64,000 nt of DNA from Amoebophrya sp. A120 (lineage: Eukaryota; Sar; Dinophyceae; Syndiniales; Amoebophryaceae). Below are positions 1 to 11,100 of the stretch, piece by piece. Location of the stretch: assembly GCA_905178155.1 (NCBI GenBank), contig CAJINV010000002.1, forward strand, positions 1,630,203-1,694,202, read 5' to 3'. The position numbers and the translations under genes were made by a program. Under the pieces are notes generated by a model. The model saw only the letters and a list, made by a program, of their open reading frames with translations. It had not been told where the DNA came from and did not search any database. Positions within the stretch are counted from its first letter, which is position 1. The number at the start of each line of letters is the position of its first letter.

Positions 1-2138
1 ATTCCTTGCTTTGCTACCTTTCGCCATGCTTTTGGGGAGACGCCTGTTTTTCTAAGCAAACTGAGTCCGCGTTTGCTTCTGGCCGCCGGGCGAGCTTTTC
101 GTTTCTTCTGCACACGGCCTGCAGAACTACTGGAAGCAGTAGCAGGCTCTGTCGGAGCAGCAACGGCAGAAGCGACTTGAGCAGCAGAGGAAGTAACATT
201 ACCCTCCAAGTAAGGGTCAGAAGTGGCAACGGCCCGCTTCGTGGACGCAACAGAAGGCGACCTCGAAGGAGCTCGCGCGGTGGAGGACGTCGTGGATCCA
301 GCAGGAAAGATAGAATAAGGATCTTCGACCGCAGCTGGAGCAGCTCCGGTGTGGGCTTCATCTCCGACGTCGGATTTATCAGCAGGAGCTGCTTCTTGTT
401 CATCATCCTGCTCGTAGGACCCGTACATGGCCGATACGCCCTGATACGGATCGTTTACCGCAACGACTGACTGCGCATCGTCTTCTGCAGGAAAAGCAGG
501 CTGTTCTTGCGGCGCAGAAGGATCTGCTGTAGTCCACCTCTCAGGAGCTGCTCTACCGCTTGTCGCAGCTGTTTCGGACGAGATGTTGGACGAAGCAATC
601 GAAACTGGAGCAGGCGGTGCATGAAGGCGCGACGCCGGCTGCTGCGTTGGTCTCCTTTCCTCGTCGCAGACAGTCACTGGCGCAAGAGTTTTTTGGCGTG
701 GCGGTTTATTTTCCCTCGGAACAGCAAGAACTTCTTTGTTTATTTCCTCCGGATGTAGTTCGACATTATACCAGCGGCTGACGACAGCAGCCGGGGTATC
801 GTCTTGTGAACTCGTCCTGGGGCGGCGTTTAGCTGTACTAGTACGCGCAGAAGACGCAGCAGCTTGACGTCGTGTTTGCGGTACAACGACAGAAGTGGGA
901 GGTCGAAAGTGTCCTGTTACCGTCTCTACCCCAAATTCCCCTACTTCCACGTCAGCGGGCGCGCTGGTGGCGACACTGGGACACGGCGACGGGCTCTCTC
1001 GGCGTTGCACCTTCGGCGCCGGCGGCTGCATAGAAGCAGCCGACGACCGCTTTTTGGTGGTCTCTTGCACCATGATTTTCTTCTTGTTCTTTTCCCGTCC
1101 GCCTTTCTGTGATAGCGGCGTTGCAACCTGAGTAGGTGGTACATACTGTGGCGGAGGATTTTTGCTCGTCAGGGGAGCGGCCACGGCGTCCTCTCTGTCG
1201 CCCTTTTTCGATGCGCGCAGCCCTCCTTGGTGCCGCGCCGTACCATCGTGCCATAGTTTTATTACCGTCTTGCGCGACTGCTGATTGGCGATCCGTGTTT
1301 TTTTGGAAGATGCATTCGAGCTGGAAGAGCTGCTGCTGCTGGAAGAATTGGAGGACGAAGAAGCAGATCTCGCTCTCGTCGTCCGCTTTGATGTAGTTCC
1401 CGCGGCTCCCTGTCTCACGGAAATGGGGCGCGGGTTCTCAAGAATTGTGTTCATCTGCGCTTCAGGAACACCAGTGTCTTCCACGCGTGGCAGTGCAGCT
1501 CCCGCACGACCGTTGCTGCTAGCGCGGCCCACAAAATGCGGCGGCGGAGGGATGGGTTCCTCGGTGGGCGAAGCGAATTTCTTTTCATCGGCAACGGGAA
1601 CAGGAATCTCGGTGGGCGAATCATCTGCGTCCAGCTTTTCCTCATCGGCGGAAGCTGCATCTTGTTCCCCAACAGTCATCATCTCGCTCGGGTCCTGCAC
1701 CGGTGGCCGCGCTTGCGGTTCCGGCCCACGTTCTTCTAGCTCTAAAAGTTCGTTCAGCCATGCGTTTTTCGAGTCTGGCTCTGGGTCGCGACCGCCCGGT
1801 AGTGGGATCCTCGGAACCGGCCGCGGCTGTTGGGATTTGTCAGCCCCCTTGCTTGTAGTGTTTTGGTCTTCAACAGGAGGAAAACTTGTTCTACCAGCGG
1901 TTTTCGCTTTCGCCCTTGCGGCTTCCTGCTTCGCCTGCAACCCTGCAAACCCAAACTTCGCCGGCCCTTTGGTCGTGGCACCATAGTCTCTTCGCAAAAC
2001 CACCGAAGGGGTTGGACTGGAGGCACGAAAATTGTTGTCCGCACCCTGCACCACCAAGGTGGATGAAATGAACGCCGAAGCGAAAATTATGCTCACCGGG
2101 AGCGAAAAGCGAACCTTGTGTAGGGCTTTCTGCATCAT
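1..2138 (-). CDS. Secreted low-complexity protein (5' part, truncated by window edge)
   Basis: One minus-strand frame is open from ATG ATG at 2138-2133 to base 1, about 712 codons with no stop. The protein starts MMQKALHKVRFSLPVS and continues as a hydrophobic stretch to about residue 33 (ending VVQGAD), a good secretory signal peptide. The rest looks disordered: Ala/Lys-rich, then Pro-rich, a Ser tract near residue 260, Lys/Arg clusters near 345 and 690, and acidic Asp/Glu patches. I recognise no domain and no function. No introner element interrupts it, unlike its neighbour upstream. A plus-strand frame overlaps part of it but is a shadow. The C terminus is outside the window. The long open frame plus the signal peptide make it real; its role is unknown. 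Confidence 0.8.
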   Translation of the reverse strand, partial: MMQKALHKVRFSLPVSIIFASAFISSTLVVQGADNNFRASSPTPSVVLRRDYGATTKGPAKFGFAGLQAKQEAARAKAKTAGRTSFPPVEDQNTTSKGADKSQQPRPVPRIPLPGGRDPEPDSKNAWLNELLELEERGPEPQARPPVQDPSEMMTVGEQDAASADEEKLDADDSPTEIPVPVADEKKFASPTEEPIPPPPHFVGRASSNGRAGAALPRVEDTGVPEAQMNTILENPRPISVRQGAAGTTSKRTTRARSASSSSNSSSSSSSSSSNASSKKTRIANQQSRKTVIKLWHDGTARHQGGLRASKKGDREDAVAAPLTSKNPPPQYVPPTQVATPLSQKGGREKNKKKIMVQETTKKRSSAASMQPPAPKVQRRESPSPCPSVATSAPADVEVGEFGVETVTGHFRPPTSVVVPQTRRQAAASSARTSTAKRRPRTSSQDDTPAAVVSRWYNVELHPEEINKEVLAVPRENKPPRQKTLAPVTVCDEERRPTQQPASRLHAPPAPVSIASSNISSETAATSGRAAPERWTTADPSAPQEQPAFPAEDDAQSVVAVNDPYQGVSAMYGSYEQDDEQEAAPADKSDVGDEAHTGAAPAAVEDPYSIFPAGSTTSSTARAPSRSPSVASTKRAVATSDPYLEGNVTSSAAQVASAVAAPTEPATASSSSAGRVQKKRKARPAARSKRGLSLLRKTGVSPKAWRKVAKQG

Positions 2139-2154
2139 GTTGTATTTTTCTGGT

Positions 2155-2157
2155 GCT
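2155..2157 (-). promoter_or_regulatory. Possible 3' splice acceptor upstream of the secreted-protein start
   Basis: On the minus strand the bases TTTGTTGCAG end about 18 nt before the first ATG of the 1-2138 gene. A pyrimidine-rich run plus CAG just upstream of a start would suit spliced-leader trans-splicing, which dinoflagellates use. This rests on position and shape only. Confidence 0.25.
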
Positions 2158-3395
2158 GCAACAAACCGAAGGATTATCTGCGGTGAGAAAGAAATTAAAG
2201 TTAAACAGATTGAAACTGAGATTGACTCATCAAAAAATAAAGCTAGCGTTACTGCTGTTTTATGCTACTTACTCGTGTTCTTTAATTCTGTCGCGCGATT
2301 GAATATGAAGTTGAACTGCTTTAGTCGAAAGCGAAAAGACACTATGGAAATAAGCCTGTTCATTTTGGTGAAAACAGATATCCATCAAAATTTTTATCCC
2401 GGCTGACGCAACATGGTTCTCACGCCAAATGAAATTTCATCGACCTGGAACAACGTTCACATGATCTTGCATTTGCGGAGCTTTGTCGGCTTGGAACCTT
2501 CGCAGCGGGGCGTTCGAACGACCACCCGGAGGAGCTTCGAAGTTTTTATGTGTGATTCTTATGTGGATGTGAAAAAGATTTTGTGCTTTCAATATTCTGG
2601 ATCAACAATACAGCGTATGCTGCATGAGAGACGTGTCTGGCAATGCGGGTAAAAACTAGTACATCATTATTTTCATTTGCGGGGGTACATTTGCATTTTG
2701 ATTTTTGACCTCAACTTTTCTTCATAATCGTACATAAAGTTTTTCTCGTCGGTGTGAATTAGTTTTATTCATCATTTCTACTTGACTGTATACCAGCAGC
2801 AGCACACAATTTCTACCAGCAACACGCACTAGATTGCGCACTGCGATTTGGTAAAAGTTGGTGATGCCACAGTTGTGTTTCGCTTATTTGGAAAATGTTA
2901 ATAGGTGTTAATAATCTGGATGGCAACAGCCTCCGTTTTTATCGTATTGGGGTTGTATCGGTTGAGTTTGAAACTTTTATGCATAGGATTACTCGTCTTG
3001 CGCTCAAGCGTATTCTTGGAATGATCGGTGGTATTTCCGTATAAGAATACTGGCATTTTGTTCTAAACATGATCGTACAAATGTTTCACCTTGTCATTTT
3101 ACATCAAATGTGTTTGAGTTGCTTCGAATAGTATTGGTTTTAAGCTGAACAAGTTATGGTGATCTGTTGCTACTCTTGTCAATATTTGTTGAAACTTTTG
3201 CTAATTAGATGAAATTCAAGTCGGAATAAACTTCCCGTTGCTATTTGAGAAAAAAAGGAAAAGCTGTGCTTTTGTACGATTGAAAAAATGATTTCAGTTG
3301 TCGTTGCTATTTGAGGTCTATTTACAAAACTTTTCGTTGCTCCAAGTTGTACCTGCAGATAATTTTTTGCAGTTTCAGAAGCGGAAGACACGCTT
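2158..3395. other. Intergenic region between two minus-strand genes
   Basis: About 1.2 kb between the stop of the giant gene (3396) and the start of the secreted-protein gene (2138). It is AT-rich, especially 2170-3300, with only short unconvincing frames. It holds no introner-type inverted repeat. It should contain the 3' UTR of the giant gene and the promoter of the next, but I see no motif I can name. Confidence 0.6.
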
Positions 3396-6300
3396 TTACA
3401 CCATATCTTCCACCACGCTCTTCCCCGGCGCGACCCCCTCCCCGCCATCCGGACTCTGAAAACCCCCGGCGGGCGTTTCTCCACCGTTGGGGGAGTCTAA
3501 CACTGCGAGTTGCAGATCCTGGGGGGAGATCTATCCATTTGAAAAACGTCCTCGTCCCAGACTACAAATGGGGATCTCCCAGCACAAATCAATAAGTTTT
3601 GGCTGTTGCGCATGACAAGCTTTTTGGGTTCATGGCGTAGTTCTGTTTGAGGTAGTGGAGACGCATCACGAATCGATTACCTCATCCTGATTCCAGCATG
3701 ACAAATTCCCAGACAGCATTAGAAAGTGGCCCTTATGGTTCTGCGCATGAGAAATATTTTTAGTTATGCAGCTTTGCATTACAGCTCTGGGGAGGTGGGT
3801 ACGTTTTTACTGCGGATAAGATCGGGCTTTTGTTCTCTGGATCGTGGTCACTGGAGTGGAGGTGTAGCGCACCGTTTGCTATGCCTTCATCCCCCAAATC
3901 CGCGGCGACGGACGTTGCAGATTGGAACCGGTCTAACCGTTTTCCCGCAGTTGCGTCGTCATTCCCTGTTTCTACCTCATTCGGCTCTCCCGCTTCCCCC
4001 TCCGCCTCCGCGGAAGCGTTTTGTTTCGCAAGCATCCCCGCCGCGGCCATTATCGCTAAGAAAGACGGCTTCTTCCGGTTCCTCACCTCGTGACTGGATT
4101 CAACGCCGACACTCAGCGGGACACACATCTATCAAGAGGAAAAACGCCCCCACCCCAGAGCCAAGATGGGCATTTTGCTACACAAACGAACGATTTCTTC
4201 GTGTTGCGCATGACAAGCTTGGGCTCGTAGAAACAAGCTTGGGCTTCTAGTGTAGTAGTACTAGAGCCGTTTAGCCTGTGTAGCCGCATTTTTACAGAGC
4301 GAGTATCGTATCCTAATTTCCGCATGACAAACTGCCAGACAACATTAGAAAATGATCTTCATGGGGCTACGCATGAGAAATCGATTTGAGGCTTGCAGAT
4401 TTGCATGACAAGTTTGGGGTGGGGACATTTTTACACAGGATAACATCTGCTGACTCGGTATCACGTCGATGATTTCCCCCTCAAATTTCTTCGCTAACTC
4501 GACATCCGCAGCTTCTATCAAATGCAAATATGTCTGGGTCAGAAAATTTGTGTTGCTGATACCCGCATTGCAGCATGGCCGCTTCTACGGCATATCAGCA
4601 TGAGAAGTTTTCCTCATGTCTTAGCGGATTCATTCGTGATCAGCATTACAAAGTGCCATCCAGCATGACAGAAGACGTGGCCACTGGCATTTTATGCATG
4701 ACAAATCCTTGCTGTCCTTCAAATATGGCAATACAAATCATCCGGACCCAGACATATTTGCAATGCATAGCTTCTTCATCGATAGTTTCGCCGGAGAGTT
4801 GAATCCGTAGGGGGACGCCGAAGACGGGGAATTTCTCTTCCCGCTGTTTCACCTCTTCCACCATTTCCTCTAGCGACATTTTCCGCAGCAAAACCTTCTT
4901 CTTCGCCTCTTGCCACTTCTGTGCGGACTGGGAGACCTGCTGCTTTTCCACATCTTTCGCCGCTTCGGACAATTCGTTATCACTTTTTCTTGGTGTCCTC
5001 GGTGGGAGAGATCTCCTGGCGGATAATTGCGAGTACTCCTCTTTGTTGAAAGCAACGGACTCCTGTCTTGAGAACTTCTTCCTCGGTGTCCTGGCGCCAG
5101 AGCTGATTCCATCATTGTTGTCATCCCCGGTTCCACTGTGGTTGTCGGAATTTTCGCTATCCCGGCTCATGGTCCTGGCTGTGTCGACCGGTACTATTGC
5201 GAGCGGGTTGTCATCGTTCATCCCATCGTCGTCACTATCCCGATCCTTGTCATAATCTTTCTCCGGAGATGATGCACCACCGCCGAAGAAGGACTCGCTA
5301 TGCATTGCAAATATGTCTGGTGGTCTGGAGATTTCTCATGCCAATGTGCGAATAGCAAAAGCGTACTGCAAAATGCACAGCCAAGCAGGAGAAAGTTCTG
5401 AGCTTCTAGGGCGTCCTATTGCGAATTCAGCATGAGAAACTGCGCTTTTGCATGACAGGCAAGAGGAGCTCTTTGATGAAAGTATGCATGACAGAGCTGA
5501 GAGTCATGCCAGACAAGCGAGGCAAATCTGGGGAAAATTCCCAGACCCAGATCGATATTTGCAATGGATAATCGGAGAGAAATGTCGACTCCCTTTGCAG
5601 CTTCTGCCCAGAACTCCTGCCGGATTTCCTGGCGGACTTCGGGGAGAGGATTTTCTTCGCGTTTTATGCAACACAAATTTACCGAACGTTGCACAAGATG
5701 CATTACAAATTTTCCCAACCTACTCTCGTCCATTTGTCATGCCGGATGCAATAGGAGCAGAAGTTTGTCATGCAAGAATGCAATTGTACGTGTGCGGCAA
5801 ATGATTTGCAGTGGATACATTCTTCCGCAGCGCTACTCGTTCTTGGAGGTGGAGTAAAGCGTTGTTCGCGTTGATTGCGACGGTTTGGTCGTGGGATTTC
5901 ACCACTTTCCCCTTCAGCCACTGCTTTTCGTGATGCACTACAACCTCGTCATCGACTTCGAAGAGCCTTCTGACTTTCGTCAGTTCCACCCGCATGGTTT
6001 TTTGTTTCGGGACTTTCACATCGGGATGTAAAACCTCCTCCGACACGGTGACAATGTACTCCGCACCTCTGCTATCCAAGGAAAAAACTGTGTAAATGTA
6101 ACTTTCTTGGAGGAATACTAGCATCACAAGTTTGCTCTGCATGACACAGAAAACCTGTCATGCGTAGCTAGTACGTGAGATGAACACGTGCGAAAAGTAC
6201 AGAGCCTCTGACGGTGCAGATCCAACATGACAAGTGTAAACAGTTTTGCATTTTCTGCATCACAGACTTACACTCACATTCGTTTTGTTCTTGCATATCT

Positions 6301-8191
6301 ACCCTTCGCGTTTACCCTTTCCTTCACGAAGACCGGACCTAGCCAGCCAACCTATCAAATGCAAAAGTGTCTGGGTCTGGAACAAAGCAAGTTGTCATGC
6401 TAAATCTGAATCCTGTAGCAATCTGTGTTGCATGATTACCAAAAGCTGCCCACTTTTGACCTAATCGAAAGGCAGTTTCTCATGCTGGATAGGCATGATA
6501 GAACTCTCCCAGAATCTGTCATGCTATGTCCTACATACCAGACCTCATGGGTCATGAAAAACCTGCATGACAAGTCTGGCATTCTTCCAGACCCAGACAC
6601 TTTTGCAATCCATACAACCTGGTCGCCCACGAAAATTTCGCAGCGCTCGTTTTCTCGAAGGGCAATACGAAGCATGGCGAAGGGAACCTAGGTACAATTG
6701 GCAATCCGGATTTTTTGTGATGCAGCTTCGGAAATTGGAATGTGAAAGAATGTTTTTGTCTCATGCAAGAAAAGCCCAAAAGTGTAAAAATGCAAAAAAA
6801 AAACAAATTCTATACATTGCTCCTCGTCTGCCTCGCTGCACTCAACCTGGCTGATAACACCACCGAGCAAGTCCCCGTTTTGCTGTCGTGTGCGGTGATT
6901 TTCGCGGGGAGGAACAAACTGTAGGTTGTCGAATAGTACTCCAGATTTTCTCCGATCTTCAGACACGCCGGTGGTTCGGGGTATTTCACCACGATTTCCT
7001 CAATCGATTTCATCTCTGCGTCGATATCCATCGTCACTTATGACAATGCACAACCCCCCCTCGTTCTCATTTCTCATGCAAAATGCGTAATTTACGCTTT
7101 CGCTCCTGTCACTATTACGCATGACAAGTTCTGGCGGCCCAAATAGCACTGCACTCCTGTCCAAATTTGCCATGCAAAACATGTATTCTTGCTGCACTTG
7201 TATTGCTGTTCGCGCAATAGAAATGAGGGAGAGGGGGAGTTGTGCACTTTCATATCGCTTGCTTCAACCTTGACGTGTCCAGAATCGCGCCCTCATCCGG
7301 AATGTCGGCATCCATGGACTCCATGGAGAAGAACCTCTCCGGCGGCTTCGCTTCCCCCTCCGCCTGCACCGGTGCGCCGACGACCTCCTCCCCTATTGTG
7401 AGGAAAAATCCCTCCGCGTCCCCATATCTGTGATGCTGATTTGTGAGCACAAATCAGCTCTGTCTTGCGTACAAGGCAAATAACGGCACCCATGTGGCGC
7501 ATTGTGCAGCCAGTCTGTCATGCGTTTTTGCCTATGTCAGACTTGTTTCTCATGCGCAGCTGCTAGCCGGATAACCAAATGGGCTTAGAATATGCCGACA
7601 AGCTCTTGCTGCAATACACAGAGCATTTGTGTGCACAAATCCAGCAACACAAATTGTCTTTTGGCTATGGGGTGGCGGTTTTTTTCACTTTGATATCCGC
7701 GCCGTCCTCCTCTTTCAGTTTTTCGTCTTTATCGAACACAAACCCTTCCGCAATCATAAACTGCTGTACATCCTCTCCGTGCCAGATGATCTTTTGCTTC
7801 CCCGTTTCCTGTATCAAATGCAAAAATGTCTGGGTCTGGAAGATTCCGGGATTTGTCATGCTAGTCCGGCATGACTCTGAGCTCTGTATTGCATGGCCGC
7901 AAAGGGCTTCTCTTGCCTGTCATGCAAAAACGCAGTTTCTCATGCGGAGTACGCAACACTGAACCACGGAAAGCCTTGTCATGCTTGGCAGTGCATTACA
8001 GTATGCGCATTTTTCCCTGACTTGCATCACAAGTTTCCACACCCAGACATTTTTACAGTTGATATCCTGATCCCGGCCTTTGCTCCAGCGCATCTTGCTC
8101 TTACCGTCTTTCGCGAGGCCCTTGATGTTGCCGCCCTTCGGGGTCTTGCAACCGCAATACATGTAGGTGGTGAACGCGGTGGAGATGGCAC
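3396..8191 (-). CDS. Giant gene block 26: end of membrane helix, cytoplasmic tail, stop
   Basis: Exon 8070-8191 joins across the 171-nt intron to give LMMLAIFGAISTAFTTYMYC, a single membrane helix, followed by GCKTPKGGNIKGLAKDGKSK, a Cys/Lys-rich juxtamembrane segment. Eleven elements (E1-E11) are then removed to give about 690 residues, rich in Lys, Glu, Ser and Asp. Small beta segments such as VDDEVVVHHEKQWLKGKVV and SLFLPAKITAHDSKTGTC resemble Tudor/SH3-like strands (weak inference). The protein ends GGEGVAPGKSVVEDMV at TAA 3398-3396. Cytosolic by topology. Confidence 0.8.
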
Positions 8192-11100
8192 CTGATTTAT
8201 TTTGCGGTGGTTTTTGGTTTTATTTTAGCATCACAAATCGAAACTGTGAATCGGAATAAATTCAGCATGATAACAAAGCAAGTTTCAAGTGAAAAGAGCT
8301 TGCCCTGCAATTAAAGTGGTACTATGCAATTAAAAGCAATCGTAAAAAGTAAAAAAAAATACCGAATATCGCGAGCATCATCAGTGTCTGCCACGCGCAG
8401 CCGTATTCCGCCGTCATTGGACACAATATGGTCGCAACACACCCACCCCACTCGACACAGTCGTCTTCTAGTTTCAACCTCCAAATTTCGTTGAACGGAC
8501 AGGGCTCTGTATTCCCGCTTTCGACGCTCTGGTCACAGTAAAATTCCCGCTCTTTCGTCCCCTCTCCGCACTGGTTGCTGCAGGCTTTCCAAGGTTTGAA
8601 TCTCCATTCATTCACTTCCACAACGACGTTCTCGCGAATCGCGAACGAGATCATCTGCGCAAATCCGGTGATACAGCTCGCGATGGTGGCCGCAGTGCAG
8701 CCCAAGCTGGTGCTCACCGCGCTGGTCAATCGTGCAGCCAGGGCGGGGCCGCTCGCCGCGGCTTCTACCTGTGCGACGACAGAAGCGGCATTCGTGCCGC
8801 TCGCTCGGTATTCGTAGTTGTAACCAGTTGTGACGGAGGTGGAAAGTTGACGCTTTTCTGCTACTTCTTGCGCCGCTTCTGGGTAAGCACTTGTGCTGCT
8901 GTCACCTGCTGCTACCAGTGCACCAGCTGCTTCGTATTCGTCTATTTTTTCTTTGAGAACAACAGAGTTAGTCTTTCGAGTCCTTGCAGCCAGATTTTTC
9001 CGTGCTTTTTCCGCTCTGTCCCTGTCTTCCTTCCTGCCTGTGATCGCGGGTGCCATAAGTTTGTAATTCTCCTCAAATTTCTGCTGCTTCTCCGCATCGT
9101 CTTCGTGCATTGTCAATCTTCTCCTTGCGGTTAATCCAGTTCCCCCTGCGTAGTTTAACGCACAGACGACTCCTATCAAAAGGAAAAATTCCCCCACCCC
9201 ATATCGAAAACGAAATTTGCGATGCTGTATTTGAGTACACAAATCGACTTGTAATGCTAGAAGGCCACGAGCCGCAGTCCTGGCCTCGTTTGCAGGCAAT
9301 TTGTCAACATGCTGCTCTCCACCTCCAGCTGCCTCCTGTCATGCTGAAGATGCAAGGCTTTCCCACGCCACGCAGCACTACAGTCCACATCTTTTCCCTT
9401 CTAGCATGACAGAGCTGATTTGTGGCCACAAATCTGCATCACAGATTTCCGCTTTGATATGGGGAGGGGGGATTTTTCCTTTTGATAACTCCCTTATCGT
9501 CTCCTAAATCAATAGTCCCGATGTACACGTAGGACTCCGCGGTGACTTCCCGGGAGCCAGTAGCGCCCTCGATTAAATCCCCCTGTACAGTATCTGCGTT
9601 TTCTAAGCTGTAGAAGCAGACGGTTAATTCACCCTCCGTGTGCGTCCTCGTATCAAAAGGAAAAATCCCCCCTCCCCATACCAAAAAGGGGCACTTTTGA
9701 AAATTTGCGATGCTGATTTGTGGACGCAAATCGTCTCTGTATTGCAAGAAGGCCAATCCAGCGACTCCGCTGCATTATGCAGGCGGTTTGTGATGCTATG
9801 GGGACTACAGAGTGCACATTTGCCATGCTACGCACCTACGTCAAAACCGTTCTACCTCAGCTTGGCATGGGCATGCAGCTCTCTACTGCAAGACAGATCT
9901 GATTTGTGTACGCAAATCCAGCATCAGAAACTTCCTTTTGATATGGGGAGGGGGGATTTTTCCTCTTGATACCTCGTCGTGGTCAATCTGTCCATGCCGA
10001 GCAGTTGCTCGGGTGTGCCGATTATCAAGTGCAAAAGTGTCTGGGTCTGGAAGATTGCCAGGTTTGTCATGCATATTTTGCATGACCCATAATGTCTGTA
10101 ATGCATGCCCTAGCATCACAGATTTTTAGAGGGCTTACTATTGCCTATTCCGCATGAGAAATGCCCTCTCCGCGTAGCACGAACTGGAGTCCTCTTTCTG
10201 GTCATGCAATACAAATTTTTTTTGAATCCAGAGACAGCATCACAAGTTTAGAATCTTCCAGACCCAGACATATTTGCATTTGATACCGATCACAATCGCG
10301 GGTACATCCGGATTCTCTTCAGTCCCCCTTGCAGCTAACGCGGCTAGTGTCGAGCTGTCCAAAGCCATGCCGACGGAAAGAGCGACGACGGAAACCGTGC
10401 TGGTCCGAATCACTTCTCCCTCTTCCGCAATCTTTTTACACGCGGGAAACTGGTTCCTTTCTCGGATAGAAAGGAACGGCAACGTTGTTGTGGTCGTGGT
10501 GGTTTCTGCGACTGCTGCTGTATCAACAGGGGGCGTTGTGACGGTGTCATCAACAGTAGTTGTTTCAGTACTATCTCCCTCGCCCTCAGTAGAAGTTGTT
10601 GTTCCTTCACCCTCAGTCTGGAGTTGCCTCCTAACCACTGTTCCGGCCGTCGTGGTTGTCGTTGCCGTCGCGGTTGCAAACGCCTTCTGGAACCGAGCCG
10701 CGGGAGAGGATAATAGCCTATCGACCATCAAAGGACTCATCCAGACCCCATCGTAGCAAATCCTAGTTACTTGGGAGAGTTTCCAGCCTGGGTAATCCCA
10801 GAGGGTTGTCGTGGTTGTGATCGTGCTATCGGCTGCTAGAATTTCCGGATCCATGGTTGTTGTAGTAGTCGCGGTCCTCACTCCGTAGTTGTTCTGCGTT
10901 GCGCTACCGACTAACTCCTATCAAGTGCAAAAGTGTCTGGGTCTGGAAGAATGCAAGATTTGTCATGCATATTTCTCATGACCCATGATACCTGCAATGC
11001 ATGCCCTAGCATCACAGGTTTTTTGAGGGATTCTTGATGCCCATTCCGCATGACAAATGCCCTCTCCGCGTAGCAAAAATTAGATTCCTTTTGCTGCTCA

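Noticed and set aside
1285-1986. A 233-codon plus-strand open frame
   Set aside because: It overlaps the minus-strand secreted-protein gene, which has a longer frame and a signal peptide; its own protein is Ser/Gly/Ala-rich noise with no domain.
8320-9173. A gene ending at the stop 8320-8322
   Set aside because: The in-frame GT-AG intron 8192-8362 gives a complete helix and continues into the tail; the early stop is kept only as a possible retained-intron form.
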